A stretch of 64,000 nucleotides of DNA from JBGAQP01 sp044220635 (GTDB lineage Bacteria > Pseudomonadota > Gammaproteobacteria > Burkholderiales > Usitatibacteraceae). Below, one piece after another: positions 47,167 through 55,304 of this stretch; position 1 is the first letter of the stretch, and every line of letters begins with the position of its first letter. A program made the translations under genes and the position numbers. A model generated the notes under the pieces. That model saw only the letters and a list, made by a program, of their open reading frames with translations. It had not been told where the DNA came from and searched no databases. The stretch lies in NCBI GenBank assembly GCA_044220635.1, contig JBGAQP010000014.1, positions 1 to 64,000 on the forward strand. Reading direction: 5' to 3'.

Positions 47167-49686
47167 CTAGACCTTCGTCACCTTCACGGCGCATTTCTTG
47201 AAATCGGTCTCTTTCGAGATCGGGCAGGTCGCGTCCAGGGTGAGCTTGTTCACGAGCCGGCCCTCGTCGAAGAACGGCACGAACACGAGGCCCAGCGGGG
47301 GCTTGTTGCGCCCGCGCGTTTCCACGCGCGCCACCATCTCGCCGCGGCGCGAGACCACCTTGCACTCGGCGCCGCGCTGCAGGCCCCGCTTCTTCGCGTC
47401 GTCGGGGTGCATGAACACCACGGCCTCGGGCACCGCGCGGTGCAGCTCCGCCACGCGCCGCGTCATGGAGCCGGTGTGCCAGTGCTCGAGCACGCGTCCC
47501 GTGCACAGCCACAGGTCGTAATCCTTGTCGGGAGCTTCCGCCGCGGGCTGGTAGGGAAGCGCGAAGATCACGGCCTTGCCGTCGGGCTTGCCGTAGAACT
47601 TCACGCCCTCGCCCTTCTTCACGTACGGGTCGTAGCCCTCGCGGAAGCGCCAGAGGGTTTCCTTGCCGTCCACCACGGGCCAGCGAAGCCCGCGCGCCTT
47701 GTGGTAGGTGTCGAAGTCCGCGAGGTCGTGGGCGTGGCCGCGCCCGAACTGCGCGTATTCCTCGAAGAGGCCCTTGTGCAGGTAGAAGCCGAAGTGCTTC
47801 GACTCGTCGTTGTCGAAGCCCTTCTGCGTCTGCGCGAGCGGGTACTTGTTGACCACGCCGTTCTTGAAGAGCACATCGAAGAGGGTCTTGCCCTTGTACT
47901 CGGGCTTCTTCGCGAGGAGCTCGGGCGTCCAGACCTCCTCCATCCTGAAGCGCTTGGAGAACTCCACGAGCTGCCAGAGGTCGCTCCGGGATTCGCCCGG
48001 CGCCCTCACCTGCTGGCGCCAGAACTGCGTGCGGCGCTCGGCGTTGCCGAACGCACCTTCCTTCTCCACCCACATCGCCGACGGGAGGATCAGGTCCGCG
48101 GCGAGCGCGCTCACCGTGGGGTAGGCATCCGAAACCACCACGAAGGTCGCGGGATTGCGCCACCCGGGGTAGATCTCGCCGTTGATGTTGGGCCCGGCCT
48201 GCATGTTGTTCGTGGTCTGGGTCCAGTAGCACTTGAGCTTGCCGTCCTTGAGCGCGCGGCTCTGCGCCACGGCGTGCAGCCCGATCTTGTCGTTGAGCGT
48301 GCCCGGCGGGAGCTGCCAGAGCTTCTCGGTCTCCTCGCGGTGCTTCGGGTTCGTGACCACCATGTCCGCGGGCAGCCGGTGCGCGAAGGTGCCGACCTCG
48401 CGCGCGGTGCCGCAGGCCGAGGGCTGGCCCGTGAGCGAGAACGGGCTGTTGCCGGGCTCGGCGATCTTGCCCACCAGCAGGTGGACGTTGTAGATCATGT
48501 TGTTCACCCAGGTGCCGCGCGTGTGCTGGTTGAAGCCCATCGTCCAGAAGGAGGTCACCTTCTTCTTCGGGTCGGCGTAGATCTCGGCGAGCGCCTTGAG
48601 GTCCTTCGGCGCGACACCCGAGAGCTTCGCGACCTTCTCGAGCGTGTACTCGGAGACGAACTTCGCGAACTCGTCGAAGCTCATCTTCTCGGCCTTGCCC
48701 GTGTCGCCCCGCGGCTTGCCGTCCGCGCCCGGGTAGCCGTTGTTCATCTGGTCCTTCTCGAGCGCGTGCGCGGGCCTCAGGCCATAGCCGATGTCGGTCG
48801 CGCCCCTGGCGAAGTTCACGTGCTTCTGCACGAACTCCTTGTTCACCTTGCCCGTCGAGATGATGTGGTGGCAGATGTAGTTGAGGATCGCGAGGTCCGT
48901 CTGCGGCGTGAAGACGATCGGGATGTCGGCGAGGTCGAAGCTGCGGTGCTCGAAGGTGGACATCACCACGACCTTGCACTCGGGGTGCGTGAGGCGCCGG
49001 TCGGTGATGCGCGACCACAGGATCGGGTGCATCTCGGCCATGTTCGAGCCCCAGAGGACGAAGGCGTCCGCGTGCTCGATGTCGTCGTAGCAGCCCATGG
49101 GCTCGTCGATGCCGAAGGTGCGCATGAAGCCCGCGACGGCGGAAGCCATGCAGTGGCGCGCGTTCGGGTCGAGGTTGTTCGAGCGGAAGCCCGCCTTGTA
49201 GAGCTTCGCGGCGGCGTAGCCCTCCCAGATCGTCCACTGGCCCGAGCCGAACATGCCGACCGCGCCCGGGCCCTCCTTCTTCAGGGCCTCCTTCCACTTC
49301 TCGGCCATGATGTCGAAGGCCTCGTTCCACGACACCGGCGCGAACTCGCCGTTCTTGTCGTACTTGCCGTTCTTCTTCCGGAGCAGCGGCGTGGTGAGGC
49401 GGTCCGCGCCGTACATGATCTTCGACAGGAAGTAGCCCTTGATGCAGTTGAGGCCCCGGTTCACCGGGGAGTCGGGGTCGCCCTGCGTGGCGACCACGCG
49501 CCCGCTCTGCGTGCCCACGAGGACCGCGCAGCCCACGCCGCAGAAGCGGCACGGCGCCTTGTCCCAGCGGATGTCCTTCGCCTCGACGGCGGTCTTGCCG
49601 GCCGGTTGCGCGAGCGCGATGCCCGCGGCGCTCGCCGCCGCGGCGGCTGCGTTGATCTTGATGAACTGGCGCCGGTCGATCGTCAT
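47167..49686 (-). CDS. napA: NapA periplasmic nitrate reductase, catalytic subunit
   Basis: Molybdoenzyme of 839 residues, normal NapA length. Tat signal with DRRQFIK; 4Fe-4S motif CRFCGVGCAVLVG with a fourth Cys in GLNCIKGYF; molybdenum-ligand Cys in MGCYDDIEHADAF. MGD-binding sections include WTMGFNQHTRGTWVNN and the final NPPLGLVFVPFFDE-like region. It reduces nitrate to nitrite in the periplasm. The start overlaps napD (ATGA), as expected because NapD guards the Tat signal. Confidence 0.97.
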   Translation of the reverse strand: MTIDRRQFIKINAAAAAASAAGIALAQPAGKTAVEAKDIRWDKAPCRFCGVGCAVLVGTQSGRVVATQGDPDSPVNRGLNCIKGYFLSKIMYGADRLTTPLLRKKNGKYDKNGEFAPVSWNEAFDIMAEKWKEALKKEGPGAVGMFGSGQWTIWEGYAAAKLYKAGFRSNNLDPNARHCMASAVAGFMRTFGIDEPMGCYDDIEHADAFVLWGSNMAEMHPILWSRITDRRLTHPECKVVVMSTFEHRSFDLADIPIVFTPQTDLAILNYICHHIISTGKVNKEFVQKHVNFARGATDIGYGLRPAHALEKDQMNNGYPGADGKPRGDTGKAEKMSFDEFAKFVSEYTLEKVAKLSGVAPKDLKALAEIYADPKKKVTSFWTMGFNQHTRGTWVNNMIYNVHLLVGKIAEPGNSPFSLTGQPSACGTAREVGTFAHRLPADMVVTNPKHREETEKLWQLPPGTLNDKIGLHAVAQSRALKDGKLKCYWTQTTNNMQAGPNINGEIYPGWRNPATFVVVSDAYPTVSALAADLILPSAMWVEKEGAFGNAERRTQFWRQQVRAPGESRSDLWQLVEFSKRFRMEEVWTPELLAKKPEYKGKTLFDVLFKNGVVNKYPLAQTQKGFDNDESKHFGFYLHKGLFEEYAQFGRGHAHDLADFDTYHKARGLRWPVVDGKETLWRFREGYDPYVKKGEGVKFYGKPDGKAVIFALPYQPAAEAPDKDYDLWLCTGRVLEHWHTGSMTRRVAELHRAVPEAVVFMHPDDAKKRGLQRGAECKVVSRRGEMVARVETRGRNKPPLGLVFVPFFDEGRLVNKLTLDATCPISKETDFKKCAVKVTKV

Positions 49687-49940
49687 GGCTTCGCCTCCAG
49701 GGGTTCGGGTGCCGGGTCGGAATACTGGTAGACGAGGGTCGCGGACAGCACGCCCTCGACGAGGTGGATGTCGAGCAGGGTCTTCTCGAAGGAGACGCCG
49801 GGGCGGTCCTCGACGGTGATGGCGAGGCGCCCTTCGGGGGAGGAGGCCGCGACCTCCACGCCGGGAATCGCGACGAGGCGCTCGCGCACGGGCTCGAGCG
49901 CCTCGGGATGCGCGCGGATGACGAGGCTCGCTATGTCCAT
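49683..49940 (-). CDS. napD: NapD maturation chaperone
   Basis: Protein of 85 residues with the NapD ferredoxin-like fold: MDIASLVIRAHPEALEPVRE, then IPGVEVAASSPEGRLAITVE and VLSATLVYQYSD. It binds the NapA Tat signal to delay export until cofactor loading is complete. It overlaps napF by ten bases and napA by four. Confidence 0.93.
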   Translation of the reverse strand: MDIASLVIRAHPEALEPVRERLVAIPGVEVAASSPEGRLAITVEDRPGVSFEKTLLDIHLVEGVLSATLVYQYSDPAPEPLEAKP

Positions 49941-50434
49941 GGTCCGCCCTCCCGGGCCAGCGTGATCGCCCCGACGGGGCAGGGGGCGACGCAGGCCCCG
50001 CAGCCGCTGCACGCGAGGATGTCGACCACCGGTTTCGGGATCCCGCCCGCGGCGGGCTTCAGGCGCAGCGCCCGCGACTCGCAGGCATCCGCGCAGCTCA
50101 TGCACATCACGTCGCGCGCCGCGAGGCATTCGCTGCCGATCACGGCGTACTGGAACCAGGGCTGGGTGTCCGCGCGGGGGCGCCACAGCGCCCGGGGGCC
50201 GCACACGCTCGCGCAATCGCCGCAGAAGGTGCAACCCTCGCCCTGCGCGACGAACTCCGGGTAGCCGCCTTCGCCGCGCACGAGGACGCTCTCGGGGCAG
50301 GCCTCGATGCAGGCGTCGCAGCGGGTGCAGGCGGCCTCGAAGGCGGATTCCTCGCGCGCCCAGGGCGGACGCTGGGCGGGGACGGGACGGAAACGGCCGC
50401 GCAACCATTGGCGGCGGGGGGAGACGATGCTCAT
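49931..50434 (-). CDS. napF: NapF ferredoxin-type protein
   Basis: Protein of 167 residues, cytoplasmic. Cluster motifs are CTRCDACIEACPESV, CTFCGDCASVCG, a degenerate CMSCADACE, and CSGCGACVAPCPVG. An N-terminal Arg-rich segment (SPRRQWLRGRFRPV) is typical of NapF. It helps NapA maturation in the cytoplasm. First gene of the operon; the order napF-D-A-G-H-B-C is complete except for napE. Confidence 0.93.
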   Translation of the reverse strand: MSIVSPRRQWLRGRFRPVPAQRPPWAREESAFEAACTRCDACIEACPESVLVRGEGGYPEFVAQGEGCTFCGDCASVCGPRALWRPRADTQPWFQYAVIGSECLAARDVMCMSCADACESRALRLKPAAGGIPKPVVDILACSGCGACVAPCPVGAITLAREGGPWT

Positions 50435-50498
50435 GCGCGGTCGGGGCCGGATTGCACCAGAGTGGTTCATCATTCTCGACCCGGGCTCCGGGGGGAAT

Positions 50499-50512
50499 TT
50501 GATGCCGATCAA
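50499..50512. promoter_or_regulatory. FNR/Anr/Dnr box
   Basis: TTGATGCCGATCAA is a perfect TTGAT-N4-ATCAA palindrome. On the minus strand an AATGAT -10-like hexamer at 50469-50474 lies about 34 bases from its centre, close to the class II activation spacing. The site predicts oxygen- or NO-controlled induction of the nap operon; it also lies 65 bases ahead of the divergent flavin reductase gene. Confidence 0.85.
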
Positions 50513-50576
50513 GGCGGCCCCCGCGCTTCCGGCCCCAACCTCGTTGCCTTGATCCATTACAGGATTCCCGCCCCCC

Positions 50577-51638
50577 ATGGCCCTGCTTTTCTCGCCCCTT
50601 CGCCTGCGGTCCCTCGAGCTCGCCAACCGCGTCATGGTCTCGCCCATGTGCCAGTACTCCTGCGAGGAGGGAATGCCCAACGAGTGGCACCTCGTCCACC
50701 TCGGCAGCCGTGCGGTGGGCGGCGCGGGGCTGGTGATGACCGAAGCCGCCGCCGTGAACCCCGAAGGGCGCATCACCCCCTGGGACGCGGGGATCTGGTC
50801 CGGGGCGCACGCGGCGGCGTGGAAGCCGATCGCCGCGTTCATCCGCGCGCAGGGCGCGGTGCCCGCGATGCAGCTCGCGCACGCGGGGCGCAAGGCCGCC
50901 TGCGACAAGCCCTGGCTCGGGGGCAAGCCCCTCGCGCCGCAGGCGGGCGGGTGGAAGACCGTCGGTCCCGGCGAGCTGCCCTTCGGAGGCTACCCGGCCC
51001 CGCGCGCGATGGGCGTGGCCGACATCGAGGCGGTGGTCGCGGATTTCCGCCGCGCGGCGGGCTTCGCCCTCGCCGCGGGCTTCGAGGCCGTGGAAGTGCA
51101 CGCGGCGCACGGCTATCTCCTGCACGAGTTCCTCTCGCCGCTCTCGAACCCGCGGCGCGACGACTTCGGCGGATCGCTCGACAATCGCATGCGGCTACCG
51201 CTCGCGGTGGCGCGCGCGGTGCGCGAGGCCTGGCCCGAGTCGAAGCCCGTGTTCGTGCGCATCTCGGCGACGGACTGGTCGGAGGGCGGCTGGGACCTCG
51301 CGCAGTCGGTCGCGTTCTCGAAGGAGTTGCGCGCGATCGGCATCGACCTCGTGGACTGCTCGAGCGGCGGGAACGTCGCGGACGCGAAAGTGCCGCTCGC
51401 GCCCGGCTACCAGACGCCGTTCGCGGAGGCGATCCGGCGCGAGGCGGGCATCCCCACCGCGGCGGTCGGGCTCATCACCGAGCCCGTGCAGGCCGAGCAC
51501 ATCCTCGCCACCGGCCAGGCGGACCTCGTCTGCCTCGCCCGGGCGCTGCTGCGCGATCCCTACTGGGCGCTCCACGCCGCCACCGCCCTGAAAGCCGAAG
51601 TGAAGTGGCCCGACCAATACCTGCGCGCCAAGCCCTGA
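50577..51638 (+). CDS. Old Yellow Enzyme family NADH:flavin oxidoreductase (YqjM/XenA type)
   Basis: FMN-dependent TIM barrel of 353 residues. The N terminus LFSPLRLRSLELANRVMVSP continues MCQYSC, the YqjM-type flavin-contacting Cys. MQLAHAGRKA supplies the His-x-Gly substrate site, HAAHGYLLHEFLSPLSNPR the next conserved strand, and the C-terminal phosphate loop is LVCLARALLRDPYWAL. It reduces activated alkenes such as enones or nitro compounds with NAD(P)H. It is divergent from the nap operon. Confidence 0.93.
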   Translation: MALLFSPLRLRSLELANRVMVSPMCQYSCEEGMPNEWHLVHLGSRAVGGAGLVMTEAAAVNPEGRITPWDAGIWSGAHAAAWKPIAAFIRAQGAVPAMQLAHAGRKAACDKPWLGGKPLAPQAGGWKTVGPGELPFGGYPAPRAMGVADIEAVVADFRRAAGFALAAGFEAVEVHAAHGYLLHEFLSPLSNPRRDDFGGSLDNRMRLPLAVARAVREAWPESKPVFVRISATDWSEGGWDLAQSVAFSKELRAIGIDLVDCSSGGNVADAKVPLAPGYQTPFAEAIRREAGIPTAAVGLITEPVQAEHILATGQADLVCLARALLRDPYWALHAATALKAEVKWPDQYLRAKP

Positions 51639-51642
51639 ACCG

Positions 51643-51713
51643 GAAAATGGGGACAGTCCCCATTTTCGCGTTGTAACACTGTTACAGCCTGAAAATGGGG
51701 ACTGTCCCCATTT
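51643..51713. repeat. Nested palindrome array (two inverted copies around a central dyad)
   Basis: A 25-base palindrome (51643-51667, core ATGGGGACAGTCCCCAT) is followed by TGTAACACTGTTACA (51672-51686) and then an inverted, nearly complete second copy of the first palindrome (51691-51713, core ATGGGGACTGTCCCCAT). The whole unit can fold as a cruciform. It resembles REP-type dispersed elements; no transposase is nearby. It occupies the gap between two co-directional genes. Confidence 0.75.
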
Positions 51714-51730
51714 GGCATAATCGCGGGGCC

Positions 51731-52486
51731 ATGATCGTTTTCGTCACCGGCGCGACCGCCGGGCTGGGGGAGGCCATCGCGCGACGCTTCGTTCGCGAGG
51801 GGCACCGCGTGATCGCGGCGGGACGGCGCGAGGAGCGGCTCGAGGCCCTGCGCAGGGAATTGGGCGAGCGGGTCCACGCCGTCGTCCTCGACGTGCGCGA
51901 CCGCGGGGCCGTGGAGCGCGCGTTCGCCACGCTTCCCGCGCCCTTCGCCGAGATCGACGTCCTCGTGAACAACGCGGGGCTCGCGCTCGGGCTCGAGCGC
52001 GCGCAGGAGGCGAACCTCGACGACTGGGACGCCGTGGTCGACACGAACGTGAAGGGGATGATGTACTGCACGCGCGCCGCGCTCCCCGGCATGGTCGCGC
52101 GCAACCGCGGCCACGTGGTCAACATCGGCTCGGTCGCCGCGCAGTTCCCGTACTCGGGGGGCCACGTCTACGGCGCGAGCAAGGCCTTCGTGCACCAGTT
52201 CGGGCTGAGCGTGCGCGCCGACCTGCTGGGCACGGCGGTGCGCCTCACCGAAGTGCAGCCCGGCCTCACCCGGGGCACCGAGTTCTCGGAAGTGCGCTAC
52301 AAGGGCGACCGCGAGCGCGCGGCCGCGCCCTACGCGGGAGCCGAGGTCCTCGAGCCCGAGGACATCGCGGAATGCGTGCACTGGGCGGTCACCCGCCCGC
52401 CGCGCATGAACGTCAACACGATCCAGGTCATGCCCGTGTGCCAGGCGCCCACGCGGCTCGCCACCTTCCGCCCGGAGAAGAAATGA
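51731..52486 (+). CDS. SDR oxidoreductase (YdfG-like 3-hydroxy acid dehydrogenase)
   Basis: Short-chain dehydrogenase of 251 residues. MIVFVTGATAGLGEAIARRF is the NADP loop, NNAG follows near residue 80, and the catalytic residues are in NIGSVAAQFPYSGGHVYGAS with YGASK. The tail RPPRMNVNTIQVMPVCQA matches YdfG, which oxidises L-allo-threonine and 3-hydroxy acids and reduces malonic semialdehyde. The stop overlaps the GST-like gene (ATGA). Confidence 0.92.
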   Translation: MIVFVTGATAGLGEAIARRFVREGHRVIAAGRREERLEALRRELGERVHAVVLDVRDRGAVERAFATLPAPFAEIDVLVNNAGLALGLERAQEANLDDWDAVVDTNVKGMMYCTRAALPGMVARNRGHVVNIGSVAAQFPYSGGHVYGASKAFVHQFGLSVRADLLGTAVRLTEVQPGLTRGTEFSEVRYKGDRERAAAPYAGAEVLEPEDIAECVHWAVTRPPRMNVNTIQVMPVCQAPTRLATFRPEKK

Positions 52487-53184
52487 TCGACCTGCACTAC
52501 TGGACCACGCCCAACGGCCACAAGGTGACGCTCTTCCTCGAGGAAGCGAAGCTCCCCTACCGGATCTTCCCGGTGAACATCTCGAAGGGCGACCAGTTCA
52601 AGCCGGAATTCCTCGCGATCTCGCCCAACAACAAGATCCCGGCGATCGTCGACCACGAGCCCGCCGACGGCGGCAAGCCCGTCAGCGTGTTCGAATCCGG
52701 CGCGATCCTGCTCTACCTCGCGGGCAAGACCGGGAAGTTCATCCCGGCGACGCTGCGCGGCCAGGTCGAGGCGCTCGAGTGGCTCATGTGGCAGATGGGG
52801 GGCCTGGGCCCCATGCTCGGCCAGAACCACCACTTCCGGCACTACGCGCCGGAAAAGATCCCCTACGCGATCGAGCGCTACGAGAAGGAGGCGAACCGCC
52901 TCTACGGCGTGCTCGACAAGCGACTCGCGGGGCGCGACTTCATCCTCGGCAAGGCCTACTCGATCGCCGACATGGCCTCCTACCCGTGGATCCTTCCCGA
53001 GCGCCAGGGGCAGGACCTCGACGACTTCCCGAACCTCGGGCGCTGGCACGCGGCGATCAAGGCGCGGCCGGCGACGGTGCGCGCCTACGCCAAGGCGAAG
53101 GAAGTGAACCCGGGCCCGAGAGCGCCCGTGACCGAGGAGGAGCGCAAGGTCCTCTTCGGGCAGGACCGCAGCGTGGTCAAGTGA
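52483..53184 (+). CDS. Glutathione S-transferase family protein (YfcG/YghU-like)
   Basis: Protein of 233 residues. N-terminal thioredoxin-like domain: IDLHYWTTPNGHKVTLFLEE, SPNNKIPAIVDHE and FESGAILLYLAGKTGKF for glutathione binding. The C-terminal helical domain includes YEKEANRLYGVLDKRLAGRD followed by YSIADMASYPWI. Nu-class GSTs of this kind act as disulfide-bond reductases. Start overlaps the SDR stop; the 3HB-oligomer hydrolase follows after eight bases. Confidence 0.93.
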   Translation: MIDLHYWTTPNGHKVTLFLEEAKLPYRIFPVNISKGDQFKPEFLAISPNNKIPAIVDHEPADGGKPVSVFESGAILLYLAGKTGKFIPATLRGQVEALEWLMWQMGGLGPMLGQNHHFRHYAPEKIPYAIERYEKEANRLYGVLDKRLAGRDFILGKAYSIADMASYPWILPERQGQDLDDFPNLGRWHAAIKARPATVRAYAKAKEVNPGPRAPVTEEERKVLFGQDRSVVK

Positions 53185-53192
53185 GGAGCGCC

Positions 53193-55295
53193 ATGACCGA
53201 TTCCGCCCGCATCCCGGCTTCCATCGGCAGCCTCGCGATCGCACTCGCGCTCGCCGGCTGCGCCGACGACTCGCAGACCGAAGGCGGCCTGAACGAGAAA
53301 CCCGCGTTCATCCGCGGCGCGATCCTCGCGACGAAATACGACGCAACGACCGACGACCTGCTCACCGCGGGCCTGGGCAAGTCGGGGCTCGCCGGCGCCG
53401 CGCCCGGGTTCGCCGATCCCGCGAACCCCACGGCGGCGGAGCTGCGCCGCTCGGCGATCTGGAACAACTACCGCGCGCTCGTCGACATCGCCGCCAACGG
53501 CGGATACGGCACGCTCTACGGGCCCAACGTCGACGCGGCGGGCACGGTCACCACCGGCGAGGGCCGGATCGCGGGGGAGGAATTCCTCGCCTACGCCGAC
53601 GACGGCTCGGGAACGCAGAACGTCGCGATGATGGTCCAGATCCCCGCCACTTTCTCGCCCGCGAACGCGTGCATCGTCACCGCGACCTCGAGCGGGTCGC
53701 GCGGCGTCTACGGCGCGGTCGCCACCGCGGGCGAGTGGGGCCTCAAGCGCGGCTGCGCGGTCGCCTACACCGACAAGGGAACCGGCAACGGCGGACACGA
53801 CCTCGCCGCGAACGCCGTCTACGGGATCCAGGGGCTGCGCATGTCCGCGACTTCCGGCGGGCCGTCGGGATTCACCGCGGCGGTTTCGGCCACGGACCTC
53901 GCCGCGTTCAACGCCGGGTTCCCGAACCGCTGGGCCTACAAGCACGCGCACTCGCAGCAAAACCCCGAGAAGGACTGGGGGACGAACACGCTGCAGGCGG
54001 TGCAGTTCGCCTTCTTCGTGATCAACGAGCGGTTCGGCAACCAGTCCGACGGCCGGGCCTACCGGACGATCCGGGAGGAGAACACGATCGTGATCGCCTC
54101 GAGCGTCTCCAACGGCGCGGGCGCGGCGCTCGCCGCCGCCGAGCTCGACGCCGACGGCCTCATCGACGGCGTGGCCGTGGCCGAGCCGCAGGTGAACTTC
54201 AACCCGCCGGCTGCGACCATCCGGCGCGGGGCGTCCGCCGTCGCCGCCCACAGCAAGACGCTCTACGAATACTTCACGATCGCGAACCTCTACCAGCCCT
54301 GCGCCGCCTACGCGCCGCAGAACGCGGCCTCCCCCGCGCTCGCCTTCGTGGTCGCCTCGCGCGCCGCGGCGCGCTGCGCCGCGCTCGCCGCCGCCGGGCT
54401 CGTCGCGGGGACGACGACCGCCGAGCAGGGCACGGACGCCCTCGCGAAGCTGCGCGCCGCGGGCTGGGAGGCGGACTCCGACCTCTTCCACGCCTCGCAC
54501 TACGCCTTCGCCACGCTCCCCGTCGCCCTCACCTACGCGAACGCCTACGCGCGCGCGGGCGTGCGCGACAACCTCTGCGGCTACAGTTTCGGCGGCACGC
54601 CCGCGGGGGGAGTGCCCGCGCCGCTTTCCGCGAACGCGGCCGCGCAGCTCTTCGGCGTGGGCAACGGCGTGCCGCCCACCGGGGGCATCAACATCCTCAA
54701 CAACGACTCCGTGGGCGGAACCGCGCTCGACGCCGCCTCGATCTCGCCCTCCACGGGGGTCGCGGACTACAACGTGGACGGCGCCAACTGCCTGCGCGAG
54801 CTCTTCACGGGCACCTCCACCCGGGCCGCGGCCCTGCGCGCGGGCGTGGACGCCGTGAAGCGAAACGGGAACCTGCGCGGCAAGCCCGCGATCATCGTCC
54901 ACGGCCGGAACGACACGCTCGTGCCCGTGAACCACACCTCGCGCCCGTACTACGCGCTCAACAAGGCGGCGGACGCCGCGAGCAAGCTCGCCTACTACGA
55001 GGTCACGAACGCGCAGCACTTCGACGCCTTCATCGGCAATCCCGCGCTCGCGGGCTACGACACGCGCCTCGTCCCGCTGCACCGCTACTTCAACCAGGCG
55101 ATGGACCTGATGTGGAACCACCTGAAGTCGGGCGCCGCGATCCCGCCCTCGCAGGTGGTGCGCACCACGCCGCGGGGCGGCACGCCGGGGGCGGCGCCTG
55201 CGATCACCGCGGCGAACGTGCCGCCGATCGCGTCGAGCCCCGCCGCTGCCGACGCGATCGGCTACGCGAACGGCGTGCTCACGGTCCCCGACTGA
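53193..55295 (+). CDS. D-(-)-3-hydroxybutyrate oligomer hydrolase, lipoprotein form
   Basis: Protein of 700 residues. Lipobox LALAGC near residue 23 indicates an outer-membrane or periplasmic lipoprotein. The family pattern is clear: NYRALVDIAANGGYGTLYGP, CIVTATSSGSRGVYGAVATA, IASSVSNGAGAALAAAELDA with the nucleophilic Ser in SNGAG, and the C-terminal IIVHGRNDTLVPVNHTSRPY with the acid. It splits short poly-3-hydroxybutyrate chains to monomers outside or in the periplasm. This indicates PHB metabolism in the host. Confidence 0.9.
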   Translation: MTDSARIPASIGSLAIALALAGCADDSQTEGGLNEKPAFIRGAILATKYDATTDDLLTAGLGKSGLAGAAPGFADPANPTAAELRRSAIWNNYRALVDIAANGGYGTLYGPNVDAAGTVTTGEGRIAGEEFLAYADDGSGTQNVAMMVQIPATFSPANACIVTATSSGSRGVYGAVATAGEWGLKRGCAVAYTDKGTGNGGHDLAANAVYGIQGLRMSATSGGPSGFTAAVSATDLAAFNAGFPNRWAYKHAHSQQNPEKDWGTNTLQAVQFAFFVINERFGNQSDGRAYRTIREENTIVIASSVSNGAGAALAAAELDADGLIDGVAVAEPQVNFNPPAATIRRGASAVAAHSKTLYEYFTIANLYQPCAAYAPQNAASPALAFVVASRAAARCAALAAAGLVAGTTTAEQGTDALAKLRAAGWEADSDLFHASHYAFATLPVALTYANAYARAGVRDNLCGYSFGGTPAGGVPAPLSANAAAQLFGVGNGVPPTGGINILNNDSVGGTALDAASISPSTGVADYNVDGANCLRELFTGTSTRAAALRAGVDAVKRNGNLRGKPAIIVHGRNDTLVPVNHTSRPYYALNKAADAASKLAYYEVTNAQHFDAFIGNPALAGYDTRLVPLHRYFNQAMDLMWNHLKSGAAIPPSQVVRTTPRGGTPGAAPAITAANVPPIASSPAAADAIGYANGVLTVPD

Positions 55296-55304
55296 GGCCT
55301 TCCC

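Noticed and set aside
44445..50434. napE
   Set aside because: No small membrane ORF fitting NapE was found before napF or within the operon.
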